In this document: piece by piece, positions 1 to 29,890 of the stretch | How positions within the stretch are numbered: the stretch's first letter is position 1 | Layout: each line of letters begins with the position of its first letter | DNA from: Nymphaea colorata | Taxonomy: Eukaryota; Streptophyta; Magnoliopsida; Nymphaeales; Nymphaeaceae | Length of the DNA: 64,000 bases | NCBI RefSeq assembly: GCF_008831285.2 | Contig: NC_045142.1 | Span: forward strand, 26,673,876 to 26,737,875 | Direction of reading: 5' to 3' | The notes under the pieces: generated by a model | What the model saw: the letters and a program-made list of their open reading frames with translations, nothing else | The model's database searches: none | Told to the model about the DNA's origin: nothing | Made by a program: the position numbers and the translations under genes

Positions 1-731
1 AGAAATTTGAATCTGTCAAAATTTCAATGTAGAAAGAATCCAATGTGATTCTAGGCTTTTCATGATACGAGTTTATCAAACAACAGCTTTTAATAATCAT
101 TGGATAGATTAAGTTCACCATGAATGCTTTCCGCAGATTTTGTCAGATTGTCGATAGATAATTGTTTTCCAATATCTTAGGTCAAAGTTTGCGCTGGATT
201 CTACAGTTCCTAGTTGCCCTTAGGATTCTCAGTATCCATTAATGACGCTCAGCATCCTTAATGTATCTCTGTGATTTTTGAACATTGGTTGTCACTATAA
301 GTTAAAAACTTGACTATTTTAAATTGTCCTGAACCCAACTCAAAAGAACTGCTTAGAGAATTTTAAAATTTAAAGCTCATAACTGATTATTGTCAGTCCA
401 AGTTATTATTTAGGCAATCTCATGAATAAGGATGTAATTGAGCCTGGATACGATTCTAGGATTTCGATTTTTTTTTTTCCTGGCTTTCTGGTAGTACCAA
501 TTCATCCAGCTATGATTTTTTTAAAGTACTTGTTCAAACTAACCCGTTTAAATCCCTGGAAATTTATGGTATAAAAAGTAAACTATCTTTCACCAGCGTT
601 TGAATTTTAGAACTTGGGTTTTGGACTTTTTCAACTGTTTCAATGAATTTAACGATGCTGCAAAATTATGCTTAATATTTCTCTGTGCCTCCCCTCTTTT
701 CCATGACCATTGTTCTTAAATTTCTCTGCAG

Positions 732-925
732 TTGGTCGAAGCGGACCTTCACTTAGAAAATACATATTTCACATGCTGATAGCACGAGAAGTATATAGGA
801 AATGGAGCTTTAGAGTTTCAATTCATGTTTTACACGTGAGCCTTTTTTACAGGTCATCCAAAAAGAGAACCCGTGACAAGCATGCATTCCTCATGATCCA
901 AAGACTACAATGGAGGACTGCCTAA
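732..925 (+). CDS. Possible terminal exon of an unidentified gene entering from the left
   Basis: A pyrimidine-rich tract ending in CTCTGCAG at 724-731 is followed by an open frame to a TAA stop at 923-925. It begins VGRSGPSLRKYIFHMLIARE and has a basic middle (SSKKRTRDK). The composition looks like protein and the acceptor is good, but I cannot name the family. No upstream exon is visible in the first 700 bases. It may equally be a chance open frame. Confidence 0.15.
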
Positions 926-1040
926 AAGCAAAAGTTATTAGTGATAAAAAGCATGAGAGATGGTCTAATCTTTTTAGCATCCATAAATTATATATATATA
1001 TATCATCTTTAAACTTTTAAGCTTTCACAGGTGTCACAGG

Positions 1041-1098
1041 GCTTTCTGCAACAGATTTTGTGCATGTTCGCTTTCTGCAACAGATTTTGTGCATGAAC
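1041..1098. repeat. 29-bp tandem duplication
   Basis: Two adjacent 29-base copies (1041-1069 and 1070-1098) share the core TTTCTGCAACAGATTTTGTG and differ only in the last few bases. No gene is associated. Confidence 0.9.
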
Positions 1099-1413
1099 AT
1101 TTCGCACCAAAGGGTTCGAACAATATTCTTCCTACCACCATTTCTTCTCCTAAACAATATGAATGCCCTTTTAATTTCCCTTTCTCTTCTATGACAATGA
1201 GGGACTCCTATCACATCAAACCAACTAACGTGCTTGATCTGTGAAGTAAACACACGTCGAGCTTCCACCATATACCAACTCTCATACTCGCAATTCAAAG
1301 CCAAGAGATCTGAGACACCTTGATAAAGATCAGATGTGCCCTAAGTTCAAGCTTATGAATCATGTTCAGATGCTCATAACCTAACAACCATTTTAAAGTT
1401 TCCTTCACTGCCA

Positions 1414-1550
1414 TTACAGTAGTATATTTACAGCACCAAGAATCTGCCTCACATGAACAATTTGATCAAATAAGGCAGCAATCAGCTCAGTGCGTCCCGG
1501 CTGCCATTTCTTCATGTAGATGAGAGGCAGCCAACCACCAGTAATCGATC
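1414..1550 (-). pseudogene. Unidentified coding-like fragment
   Basis: On the minus strand an open segment of about 45 codons runs from just below 1550 to a TAA at 1414-1416. It contains GGWLPLIYMKKWQPGRTELI followed by AALFDQIVHVRQIL. The composition is protein-like, and a weak splice acceptor (TTGTAAG) precedes it. Other short minus-strand segments upstream also read like exons: near 1710-1805 (includes SKDFSVVRWWPQQ), near 2470-2545 (GPDYLVDLPVGSKPR, followed by a GTGAGT donor) and near 2690-2740. I cannot join them into one frame or name the family, so this may be a decayed gene or chance. Confidence 0.2.
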
Positions 1551-2211
1551 CTTACAACCATTCATCTTTATGCACTAGATTCAATGTGTATCACTAGCTT
1601 TGAGACTACTGCGCAGATTCCATGTCATCTAAAGCAAGGCATCCATCCATGGCGGGTGACTCCTCGACCTAGATGGATGAACTGCAGAAGGAAGATCTTT
1701 GAAGGTTTACTGTTGTGGCCACCACCTCACAACTGAGAAGTCCTTTGACATATTGGAAGCCAACCGTTTTGGCATGCGAGACAAATGTACATGCTGCATC
1801 AGTTACGATGGAGTAAACAGTGGAACAATTAAGACAAAAGTGAATGTCCACTTTACTCTGCCTTGTTTTAAGTTTTAACTAGGGAACCATGTGATCCTGA
1901 TGTACGAACAAGTGTTCAGCTTAACAGCATAGTTTTTTACTGGCAAGAATAAGCGTACTGCAAATTACAGAAAAGAGAAACACAATGTAGCCTCTAGCAG
2001 GCCATATCTTATTGAGAAATAGATCGGGAAATCAGTTCTTAGATCCCCAAAATCATGTTTCTCATATATACTAGTTCAAGGTTGATCTATGCTCATAATT
2101 TGTACTGGGCATCTGCTTCATTTGGATAGAGTAACCTTGAGCTTACGTCCACTAAAAACTTGTACGGAGCAAAACTGATGAACGCTGAAACCGAAGCTTA
2201 ATTTGCTTGCA

Positions 2212-2255
2212 ACTGATCTCAGTTCTACCCACTACTGATCTCAATTCTACCCACT
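2212..2255. repeat. 22-bp tandem duplication
   Basis: Two adjacent 22-base copies of ACTGATCTCAGTTCTACCCA plus CT differ at one base (G/A). Confidence 0.85.
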
Positions 2256-3380
2256 GCCGACCAATCTCAAACCGCATTAATATGAATAAGACATCATAAA
2301 ATTGATAGACTTGATGCACCTTCTGCAGATTGATATCCAATACGAACGTGTTCTAAACGGGCAGAAAGTAAGGAGTTAAGAAAGGTATTGAGGTAAAAAA
2401 AAAAAAACCTAAAGTTCAAGTCCCAACGATACTCCGCGCCCCTGAAATCTTCTGCATTCTCATAAGCACGGTGGTCCAGACTCACCGAGGCTTACTTCCC
2501 ACAGGCAGGTCCACTAAGTAGTCTGGTCCTTGTAGAGTTCCTTGTTATCCAAACTTTTCACGTGAAAAACGTGAAAACAAACAACAAACCAAAGAAGAAA
2601 AGAAATTCCAAATTCAGAGGTGACCAGATAATATCTTGCAGTTGCAGGTAAGGGACAATTTCCCTTCCAGTCCATAACTAGTATACTTTACCAGCTGCAG
2701 TACGCAGAAGAACCTCCATACGGAAATTCCAGTACCTATTCAGGCCCAAATCTTACAAGCTACAAAACAGATAATGAGATAACAACCTGATGTACTAACT
2801 TCCAGATCCTGTTGGCACGAAGGTTAGTGGGATTCCTGTGTCATAAAAACAATTTTGCATGTTTTGTGGCTTCAAAGAAACCGAATGATGGATCTTATTT
2901 TCTCAAAATTGATAGCTTACAAATAAATATGATGTAAATCACCTCAAACCTAGGGATTTTGAGGACCCTCATTAAGAATCTCAATTACAACCATGCTACA
3001 TCCTTTTCTTTCCTGGACATACAAAAAAAGTTATGAACTATCTGAAAGAATTACATTCTGATATTCTAAATCTATAAGGGATGAATAAGAGGTAAGAATA
3101 TTGAAACCTTGCAGAAGTTGACTATGTTGACATAGCTATGAAAAGCTATGATGGAAAAAGCACTTGACGACATGATTATTCTTTTATATAGCCCCCATAT
3201 AGATTGACCATGAAATGGATCAACGTGTCACCATCTTTCTGCTTTTTTTCAGATTCTTCTTCTCTCCATGATTGTGCTTTGTCAATAACTAAAACTAAAC
3301 CACCACAAGGAAACACAAAGAAATATTAACCTGTTTGATTTCTTCTCCTTGTTTCCTTTTCTACATCTTGGAGAGTTGGT

Positions 3381-6300
3381 CTAGAGGGAACGCAATTTTC
3401 TCTCAACTTCCTCTAGTGGTTGTCCAACATAAAGCTTGAGTTCTCCCTTCCTCACCACTTTGACATTCATGGAGCCTGACTTGACTTCACCATGGAGCTC
3501 CTAAAAACACAGGTCCCAAGTTAGTTAGTTTAATGTATCTTGGTTCTGGATTAGATAATGCACATCATTAGCTCCCATAAGACTTGAAAATGAAAGAGGA
3601 ATGTTTCCAGACAGATGTGTGTGTGTGACTTTGGGCTTTTTTGTCCATGCTTTTAGCCCAAGATTTTGTGTGGCTGTAAAACAATTTAAACTTCATCTAG
3701 TGTATGTTTGAAGTACGGATGAAATTGAAACTCAATAAATCCAACCATGTAATGGTTGGACAACCACATAAAAGGCACTCAAATTAGAATCAAAGTGCAT
3801 CTCTTAATTCAGGTTTTAGTAAAAACTCAGGAAGGTGAAGGTGTAAAGAAAGAACATAACCAATTAAGCCATAAAAAACCTTTGATAAAAAATCCTCATA
3901 AGATAGTATTGCACTTGGAAATCATGAAAATTTGAAAGAAGTATTGGTTGACAATGAAATCAGAAACTAAAGCCGTTGCCATGACGGCATTACCCAGCAA
4001 AAACAGCTTCAGTCTTTCAGTCAGAAACTAGTAGATTATAGCAAAAATGACCTCTTTGCCACAGACCCTGGACTAACAGCAGACTTGCCTGTAATTTCAA
4101 CCACCATCTCCTCATAGCTACACGACTAAAGAAATCATAGATATATATCCACCTTACTTGGACTATTACATGTTAGCAACCTCTCTAATTTGCCGCTTGA
4201 GTTGGATGTAGGTCAATCATACAATCGCAACCTACTTGTGTTTCTACAAAGAAAGATCCTTATTCTTAGCAAACTTCAGCACAAACTTCACATAACAGTC
4301 AACTAAGTCTTATTACCCAGGAGAGACATCATCCATTGTCTCCTACCAATGAGAAGCATGCATAGCTCCAAGTAATGCAAAATTACTGCACCAATATTAT
4401 AGAACATACCAAAAGCGACACTCACATCATAGCCAAGTGTCTTGCTTAATCAATTGGTATAGGAGAAAAAAGCCAAGTACCTTTACCAACAGAAAAAAGC
4501 AAAATTTGGGAAGGCATAATTCTAATGATGTCATATTATAAGAAGATCCACAACCCAATTGATACAGCAAATTCTTATAATTCAAACAGAATTTCTCAGA
4601 AGTAATACAGCAGTGAGATGTTCCTGGCTATATATTCTGCCAAGCAAGGGTGTTTTGAACTGGTAATATGCAACAACAGTAGACAACCAATTCCCCACTT
4701 TTGTTTGGAAAATATTGGAGAAACATACTATGACTATGAAAAATTTTCACCTTGGCAATATCTAATATCTTAGACTTCAGTTAATGCCACAGTTGTCCAT
4801 CAGAAGTATGTCATCAACTGCTTTATCAGAGCACAGAGTAGAAGACAAAGCATGGCTAACTTTACTTCTCCTTTGAAGATAACCCAGGAACCCAATCGAA
4901 GTTGTCCTGGTAACAAGGATTATATTAGATATCTCGATTTTGAATGGGCCTTTCTTCCTATGCCGAATGGAAGAAAACTTTGAGGAAATCACCTACTTCA
5001 TGGGATCATAATCATTTCATTTTTACAGCATTACATGACTTGGCTTCTGGCTAGCCTGCTGTCCTCTGGAGAGACAAAGGGACTCTTCTTTCCATACTAT
5101 TCCTTGACTCTGCAGTAGGTCTTCTTATTTGTTTCTCGTTTTACTGAATTTTGATTTTCTCATCCCAAAAAAGAAAACAGATAAGTGAACATCTCTATTA
5201 CCTATAGCTGTATCTAATGTAATGCTGATTCCTACTGCAGTAGCGACAGACGAAGACCGCGATTGCACTAACCAAGACTCAGTTTCAGGGCTCTAGGGTG
5301 GTTCCATTGTAAAGTTGTACTATGAGCATAATTTTGCCTCCCTCTAGCTCCTCCCATGCAATGCCAAAGTAACACGTTTGATATATCATAGTACATGATA
5401 GAATTATCCAACCTATACAGTAAACTAAGACATACCTTGATTGATAAAGGAACAACATCAGCATACGCATCTCCCAGGTCTTTGAAAAGGGACTCTAAAA
5501 GAAAACAGAAATTGGTTGCATCACCACGGTCTTGAAATGCAATGATATGAGAACCAGCAGCATCGTTGTCTGCACCATGATGTAGCTTTAAGGAATAAAG
5601 TCCCTTTGCACGTGTATCACCCACTCCTCTATGCAAAAAAATTACCTGAAGCACAAGTTGTATTCATAGTGCTCACTAACTATTCAAACATGAGAAACAA
5701 AACCAACCACAACCAGATTACTTATTCAAGATGGCAGTACACCAAAACAATATTAATATCAGCATGATGAAAAGAAAAACCCACCCCACTGAAAAAAGGG
5801 TTAAAAAACAAATGTATAAGGCTGTTTATTACTTACATGGACATAGGGAAGGCTTAACCACCAAAATTCATTTTCTTTTGATTGATTGTGTTTGGTATCA
5901 TGTAGTTGCGATTTATGTTTATCCTCTTTAGTTTGCAACCTCTGCTGAGAACCATTATTATGCTTAAGCAACGCTGAACTCCCAGATCTTGCGGGCTTTG
6001 CAGTATTTTCCTTCATTGACTGCCCAGACCTTCTATTTTCCACATTGACTTTTTTAGTTTCCACGTCCTTCATCGGACTAGGGTCATGAGTTACCACAGA
6101 AGGCATATAAGCATCATTTATTTTGTTCATACCATTAACTTTCGTGAGATTATCCTGCAAAGATCCTTCAGAATTGTAACTACCTAAACGACCGCTAACA
6201 GCAGTATCTCCGCCGTTTCCAAGCCTCCCAACAGCTTCGTGACATGAAGCACTTGATTCTCTTTCTTCGCTGGATGTAATAAATGGTTCAGTAAAGCTCT

Positions 6301-7677
6301 TATGCTCCACTTGTTTCGCGTCACCTAGACCACAACAAAAACGCAGTTATTCCAGCAAGGTTTATAATTCTCTCGGGTAAAAACACGATAACGATTCCAA
6401 CATATAAAGCAAACACATCGAACAAAGAGAGTAAGCATCACAGGGGTGCCTGAGACATTTATAGATCCATCTTATCAGCTGAACTGTTCAGAGCAATGAA
6501 CTCTGTCTCGTCCCCCCAAATTACAACTAACAATCATACCTTTTCTTCTGCCTAAAGAGGAATTCCTCTCTTTTGTACGTTTATCTGTTTTGCTGTTCAG
6601 CGCAACACCATCTTCAATATGAGCCTTGTTTCCTTTCTTATTAACCCCTCCAGTATTCTGAAATCCTCTGGGTTTCTCTCTGATCACTGGTTCTGCACTT
6701 CCTCCTTTTGGGTTGTCGGAGCCCGATTTCGCCAATTCATCTTTCGCTGGTAAGGGAGACGAGCCTCTGTTGCCAACCACGTTGTTCCTGTTCATTCTTC
6801 TTCGAGGCGCTCCAGCGAAGCGCGCTAAATACGATTTGGGAGGCAATTTCCTCAGACGAGATCGAACTAGCTGAGGCAATTCTCCCAACAGCTCGTCCAC
6901 TTCTCCTTCTATCTGATTTTTCTCAGTTCTAGGACTCGCTGTATCCGTCGCCGAGTCCATAACTGCAGGTGGCACAACTTCCTTATCTTCCTCAGCTGCC
7001 AAGCCGCCAATGACGTCGCCATTGCGCCCCATTTCCAACCTTTCCATCAAGCGAGCTTCCCTAGCCATTGCACGAATTTTAGATATTTTTTCGTCCAAAT
7101 CCTCGTCAGCATTCGCATGTAGCTTACCCAAATTCGATCCAAGACCTTCACTAAAACGACCGCCACCGTTCTGCAACTGCAATCCATTGTTCCCCTTCAT
7201 TTCTCCTCCCCTCAACTTTGAACTTTCGAGATTCTTACTACCCCCAACACCCTTATCCCTCGCTTCTTCATCGGAATGGCCGGCCCCAAGAAACCAAACG
7301 GCACAAATTGTCTGAAAAATGAAGATACCAACCAGCTGCAACGACCAGCGAAGAACGGGAACTCTAGGAAGAGGGTCGGAGACTCCATGGAGGACCTCCG
7401 ACGGAGTAGGAGAATGACCGATACTGAGTTCGATACGACGGTCGTCTGTCGAAACAACGGTTGCAGAATCGTCCAGGGTCGTTCCATCCCACTCTTCTCT
7501 TCTGTGGATGGTCTCCTGGGTTGGAGGAAGCGAGATGGAAAGCGGTTGGCGGGGAGGGCCAAGGGTCTTGAGGAGCTTCTCCCTGAGTCTGTTGGTTCTC
7601 CTCTTGGCGAGCCTCGACGATGGGAATGGTGGGGAGATGGAGCAGCGAGGAGCAACGCCCGCATAGAGGCGCGCCAT
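3381..7677 (-). CDS. DUF3110-domain protein with N-terminal membrane anchor
   Basis: Four exons on the minus strand: 7677-6540, 6324-5837, 5645-5436 and 3500-3381, all with GT-AG introns. They join into one frame of 651 residues. The start is the ATG at 7677-7675 (CCCATGGCG context), and the stop is TAG at 3383-3381. Residues 1-60 are basic and low in acidic residues, which could be a plastid transit sequence (inference). About residues 110-130 form one membrane span (LRWSLQLVGIFIFQTICAVW). The middle is long, polar and probably disordered, with a short helix around KISKIRAMAREARLMER. The C-terminal ~115 residues match the plant/cyanobacterial DUF3110 family: WWLSLPYV, the conserved DRGDATNFCFLLES, then VPLSIK and a final KGELKLYVGQPLEEVE segment. 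The molecular function of DUF3110 is unknown. The last intron is 1.9 kb, so the final 39 codons lie far from the rest and are easily missed. Confidence 0.88.
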
Positions 7678-7777
7678 GGGCCGAAGCAGACGGGAGCGAA
7701 TGCTCCTGCCCGGGAAAGGGCCTATCGCATTGAGAGTCAGAGACTGAACGTTGGTGAGAAACGTTTGTGACGGTCAC

Positions 7778-9430
7778 TTTTAAGGTACTTATCGTGTTAA
7801 CGTGAAAGATCTGTCATTTTCTCTTTGTTCGGATGGGATCGATTGGGTTGGGTTAGCGAGTTGATTTGAATGACTCGTTCGGATTAAGTTATAAATTTTT
7901 ATATTTCATTTTTTTTATAGTCAAATGAAGAAAGTAAGTACGCTTAGAGTTCATGTTTGATCTTTTGATCAACTGAACAACATGTAATATGAATATTTAT
8001 GTATGTTTAAGAAAATTGATGATATTCATAATTTAAAAGACAACAAACTTCAGTATTCAGCAGTGCATGCATGACAAACAATCTAGTTAATGATCCCAAT
8101 TGACCCGATGGACCCTAAAGTTAATAGACATTGGTGTTGTCTCTATATCCAAACATTGAGGTGTTTGATATAATTTTGCAACATTTTCTATAACAAAAAT
8201 ATGATAGTCTTGGAACATGCATTTTAGAACAAAATCAGATCTATTGAGGCGTTTGATTAATGCCTTTGGTAGGTGAGGTGAGAGACGGAGAGATATTTGA
8301 TCATGAATGGGCAGTGATAATGACCTTAGTTAGCCTCTCTATCTTTTTACCCTTTCATGTGATTTTGATTGCTCGAATAAAAATTGCTTTGTAATGGTTG
8401 GAATTGATTAATGTATCAATTTATCAAACATCAAAAAGAGTAATGTTTTTCTACTTTACATCCAAGTAATGCAGTGAACAAAGTCAGTTCATTTGTGGTT
8501 CATATCAAACTTCCTGCAATATCATAATTTGTTGGGCCAAGAAAGAAGGCCAAAACTTTCTCCTCTCTGTGGTACCTTTAGTAATGTCAATGAACACACA
8601 TGACTGCAATAACTTTTGAGTGAGCACAAATAGTATTTTATCATACTGCTTAGAAAATAATTGAAGCTCTCATCCAATCTCTTGTTTTCTTAGGGTGTCG
8701 CCTCATTATGCTTTAGTTTGCACATAAGTGGTCCCTTTTGCAACATAAAAAAAAAGTTGACACTTTGAGTATTCGAAACAGGAATTGACGGCCAACCAAC
8801 CCCTAGCGTGACTATTGCACCGACCTCCTAAAGACATTGCCTCAAAAACTTAATCCTCATTAATGATAAAGGGCATTGGCATTGCCCCCTCGTCCATGGC
8901 TAAGGTGTGCTGGCGGTTGATGCATTGGAAATATGAAGTTGAAAGAAGTTTTCATAAACTTATTTCAATAAACAAAAACAAAATCTTGATTTTCAAAACC
9001 CCTTTGTGTTTGTTGGACTTAGATTTGTGTTATAAGAAATAAATTCCTTAGTTTGATAGGAATGAGAGATGAAAAAAGAGAAAGCGTTGGAGGATTAAGG
9101 AATTATTTGAGAGTTCAATAATTACTTTTTTTTATCCTGGAAATTTGATTCCACCCTTTGAGGTGGAAAAAAAAAATATGGAATGAAATTTCTGAAAACC
9201 AACTCAACTTACTTTTCTCATCTCAAGTTTGATGGGCAAGAATTTTTTTTAAAAAAAATTAAAATTTTATTTTCAGTGCTACAGAAAACATCCTGCCCAT
9301 CAAACAGGAAGTTCAACCTCTCTCTACTAAACACCATGAGTGCCCTAACTTGTTGAATTCATAGTTCCAGTAGATATCACATATAATATTGTGATAACCA
9401 TAGTTTGTTGTCATTTTATTATAATTGGCA
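7778..9430. other. AT-rich spacer upstream of the DUF3110 gene
   Basis: Presumed promoter side of the minus-strand DUF3110 gene, followed by non-coding DNA. I see no gene. Motifs of the type GTGTTTGAT occur at several places (for example near 8160 and 8248), as often seen at the ends of plant MITEs, but I could not pair them into an element. One clear inverted repeat is at 9227-9305. Confidence 0.6.
9227..9305. repeat. Short inverted repeat (stem-loop or tiny MITE)
   Basis: The arm 9227-9240 (GTTTGATGGGCAAG) and the inverted arm 9292-9305 (reverse complement GTTTGATGGGCAGG) match at 13 of 14 bases around an AT-rich 51-base loop. It could be a deleted MITE. Confidence 0.55.
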
Positions 9431-9442
9431 AAAAAAATTCTC

Positions 9443-9560
9443 TCTCTAGCTGGTCGGGCAGGGGCGTGTATTAGGCACGTCTCTTATGAATTCCTATTCT
9501 CTTATGACGTTGAGAGTTGGGCTGATGGCTGATAGATTACTCAAAGCATGCCAAGTAGTT
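9443..9560 (+). mobile_element. SINE-like copy 1
   Basis: The sequence after a CT-rich stretch (CTAGCTGGTCGGGCAGGGGC, then ACGTCTCTTATGAATTCC) resembles a worn tRNA A box and B box. It aligns with similar sequence at about 9670-9800 and 30612-30745. The shared order is GGTCGG, GGCACGTC or GGGCGTGTC, a B-box-like TTCC, and GAGAGTTGGGCTGA. It is probably one dispersed family; a tRNA-derived SINE is my inference. Confidence 0.3.
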
Positions 9561-9669
9561 TAGTAGAAAATTTTAAGTCTAATTAAGAATAATTTTAAGA
9601 GTCAGTTTCATATGAGTTTTGCATTGTCTCATATCCCACTAAATATCATGGTAGCAATCTTTCTCTCTT

Positions 9670-9800
9670 TCTCTCTCTATAACTGGTAGGGTAAGAGGCA
9701 CATATTGGACATGTCGATTCTTATGGACACTATTCTCCTAATGACATTGAGAGTTGGACTGAGGACCACTATTCAATGGTGGAATGTGGAGCATTACTCA
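9670..9800 (+). mobile_element. SINE-like copy 2
   Basis: A diverged relative of the copy at 9443-9560, about 230 bases downstream in the same direction. It shares ACTGGTAGGG, ACTATTCTC and GACATTGAGAGTTGGACTGA. No target duplication could be picked out. Confidence 0.3.
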
Positions 9801-11247
9801 ATGGGTTCGGGACAGGATTTTTTTGGCTCGTGTCCCCCACAAAAGTTACCCCCACTACAAACACATAAAGCAAAACAAAAAACAATAACCACTCACCCAA
9901 GATATTTGTTGTTTTAGATTGCGTTTGATAGCCTCAAATCCAAAATTCGAGAGTTCATAAAAAGATGAATTTTGGAATATGTTCAGTTTAAGTCCATAGT
10001 TACACAAAACGCGTTTTTTCAAAAAAATGGGATAAATTAATTTGCTGTTTAAAATTTTTTAAAAAACACATTTTAAAAGGAAAACGTTTTTAATGCACTT
10101 TAACGTGTCTTTAATACATTTTTAACCAATTTTTTGTGCGTTTTTTGGTTTTTTTTAAGTCAAACTTTTTTTTTTCATTTTTATTTTTATTGGTTGCAAA
10201 TCTATTTATCTTTTGATGTTTGTGTTATTTCTCACTTATTTTATTTTTTCTCATTTTTAGTTTTCTAAATTTTTAAAAAATCATCATTTTTTTTTTTTTC
10301 AAACTTGTCGTATTATACCCGATAAAAACATCACAGTTTAAAACTCCGAGATATTATCTGTGTATGATTTTTCTTTTATGGGAAGGGGGGAGTCTACCTT
10401 AAATCCATGAATTTAAGATCTTAAAGATCTCTTATCACCGAAACAAACACACCATACAAGTTACCCATGAACAACTTTTTTCATGCTTACAAATACCCAA
10501 ATCTATCATGTTTGAATGGCTAAAGGAAATTGATAATGTTATGAAATTCAGTGTTCCTTTACCACATCAATCAAACACAAGACTAAACATCGCAAGAAGG
10601 TCAACGTCATTTTCTTCTTTGTATTTTAAGTTCAACTAGCAAAACAAATATTCATGTGTATGTGTCTTATGCACATCCAAACAATAGACAATAATTATGT
10701 ACATGTTATAACAAACAACGTCAAACAATGAACAGCAGTTACATGTTGTCCTACTCCATCGAAGTGAAAAAAAAAATGACAAACAAAGACTCTTCATCTT
10801 GGAACCATTGCACTTTTTTTTTTTTAAAACAGTACATTAGGACATGTTGTCATAGAGACAACAAATTAAATGACCTTTTATAAGTGCATGAGAGAATAGG
10901 AAAAGCCCATGTCTTGTTCTGTGATAGGGCATCATGGGATGGTTTGTGCCATCAAGCAAACACAACCTCAATAAATTAATACAAAAGTAAATTATCTAGC
11001 TTGTCATAAACCCCACTACCATATAAATGTGTAGGGTATTTTGATTACCTCGAATTTTAGATCCATGGCAATTTAAGATCTTAGGATATTAAGTTCGAGG
11101 ATTTTAAACAAGTGGGTTATAAAATGATCCAACATCTTATACTTGAAAGATGCAAATATTATGTGCTTTGTATTAATGGATCTCAAATCAAATCTCATCC
11201 CCTCTAACTTGAAATCAATGCATTTAAAAGATAGTGGTGACCATAAA
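9801..11247. other. AT-rich spacer
   Basis: Long A and T runs (for example 10130-10310) and no recognisable gene. The open frames here are short and low in complexity. Confidence 0.6.
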
Positions 11248-11546
11248 GGCGTGTTTGACGGCACTTCAAGTTGGAATTAGAATGAAAACTCAAGTTTTAT
11301 TTTTATTTGATAGTCTAGAGCTTTGATTATAAAATTGAAAATGATGTATTGTCATGACATGTGCCTTAAAGAAAGATGAATAAATTACACATTTCAGAAC
11401 TCGTAATTCTATTCCGAAATTTTGATTCAAGAATGAGACTATAATTTTAAAACCAAAATTCTTTGTTCGATGACGCAATTTTCATTTCCTCAAAAAGGAA
11501 AATTTTAATTATAGAATTATGCAATTCCGGCCTGATCAAACAATCC
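11248..11546. mobile_element. Tourist-like MITE (PIF/Harbinger type)
   Basis: A 299-bp element with imperfect terminal inverted repeats: left GGCGTGTTTGACGG and, read on the other strand, right GGATTGTTTGATCAGG. TAAA flanks both ends (11244-11247 and 11547-11550), consistent with a TAA-type target duplication. The interior is AT-rich with no coding capacity. GG..TGTTTG ends with TWA targets are characteristic of plant Tourist/Harbinger MITEs. Confidence 0.6.
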
Positions 11547-11550
11547 TAAA

Positions 11551-12173
11551 AACCATGGTTCTTAAATCTGCTATTTGTTAAAACCATAGCTGAATCATTT
11601 ATTAAACCAAATACAATAAAGAGAGATCCAAAAAGCTGACCGCCATCTAGGCACATCTTTTTAATAACATGGCCCTCCATGATTGATTGGAAGGGTCAAA
11701 TTGCCAGGATCCCATTCCCATCCTTGATATGAGACAAACAAATCATCAGATCAAATGCAAACAGGAAACTTTCAACGTTTTTTCACAGAGGAATTTTCAG
11801 TCCACAACCGATGGAAAAGAAAAACGAAGAAACGGGTCGACCATGTCCAAGCGCACGCCGAAGATTTTTTTATTTTTTTGTTTTTTCACATTTCCACGTC
11901 CGATTCAATCTCGCTCGTCTCATCCGTATTAATTACTTGTAATATTGGATTAGGACTCATCACTGTCATTTTTGAATATCAAATGGTATTCCTTCTTGCT
12001 GCTTACAAATAGCAGCTGACCCTTCGTTGTCTTCCCTTTTTTCCTCCTTTTGCCGTTTCCGGAAGACAAGAAAGAGGAAGAGCGACCGACTTTCGTCCTC
12101 GCACAGAGGAGGAAAGTGGGGGAGAAGGACAGGAGAAAGGGGAGAGAAGGGAACACGATCAGAGAAGGGAGTC
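11551..12173. promoter_or_regulatory. Promoter and 5' leader region of the AAA ATPase gene
   Basis: Non-coding sequence before the start at 12174. The last ~150 bases become GC- and purine-rich (AGAGGAGGAAAGTGGGGGAG and similar) and probably form the 5' untranslated leader. I see no convincing TATA box. Short open frames on both strands here are shadows of this biased composition. Confidence 0.4.

Positions 12174-29890
<17,717 letters not shown>

Larger units (their letters stand above)
1..3380. other. Spacer with unidentified coding-like islands
   Basis: No gene can be assigned with confidence. The stretch is AT-rich and lies downstream of the DUF3110 gene, which ends at 3381 on the minus strand. 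It holds two small tandem duplications (1041-1098 and 2212-2255) and a few short open segments that read like protein, listed separately. One is on the plus strand at 732-925 and several are on the minus strand between 1414 and 2760. They could be outer exons of genes I do not recognise, or remnants of decayed genes. Confidence 0.5.

Noticed and set aside
7010-7777. Several 100-164 codon open frames on both strands over exon 1 of the DUF3110 gene
   Set aside because: They are shadows of a GC-rich exon. Only the minus-strand frame from 7677 joins to downstream exons with family motifs.
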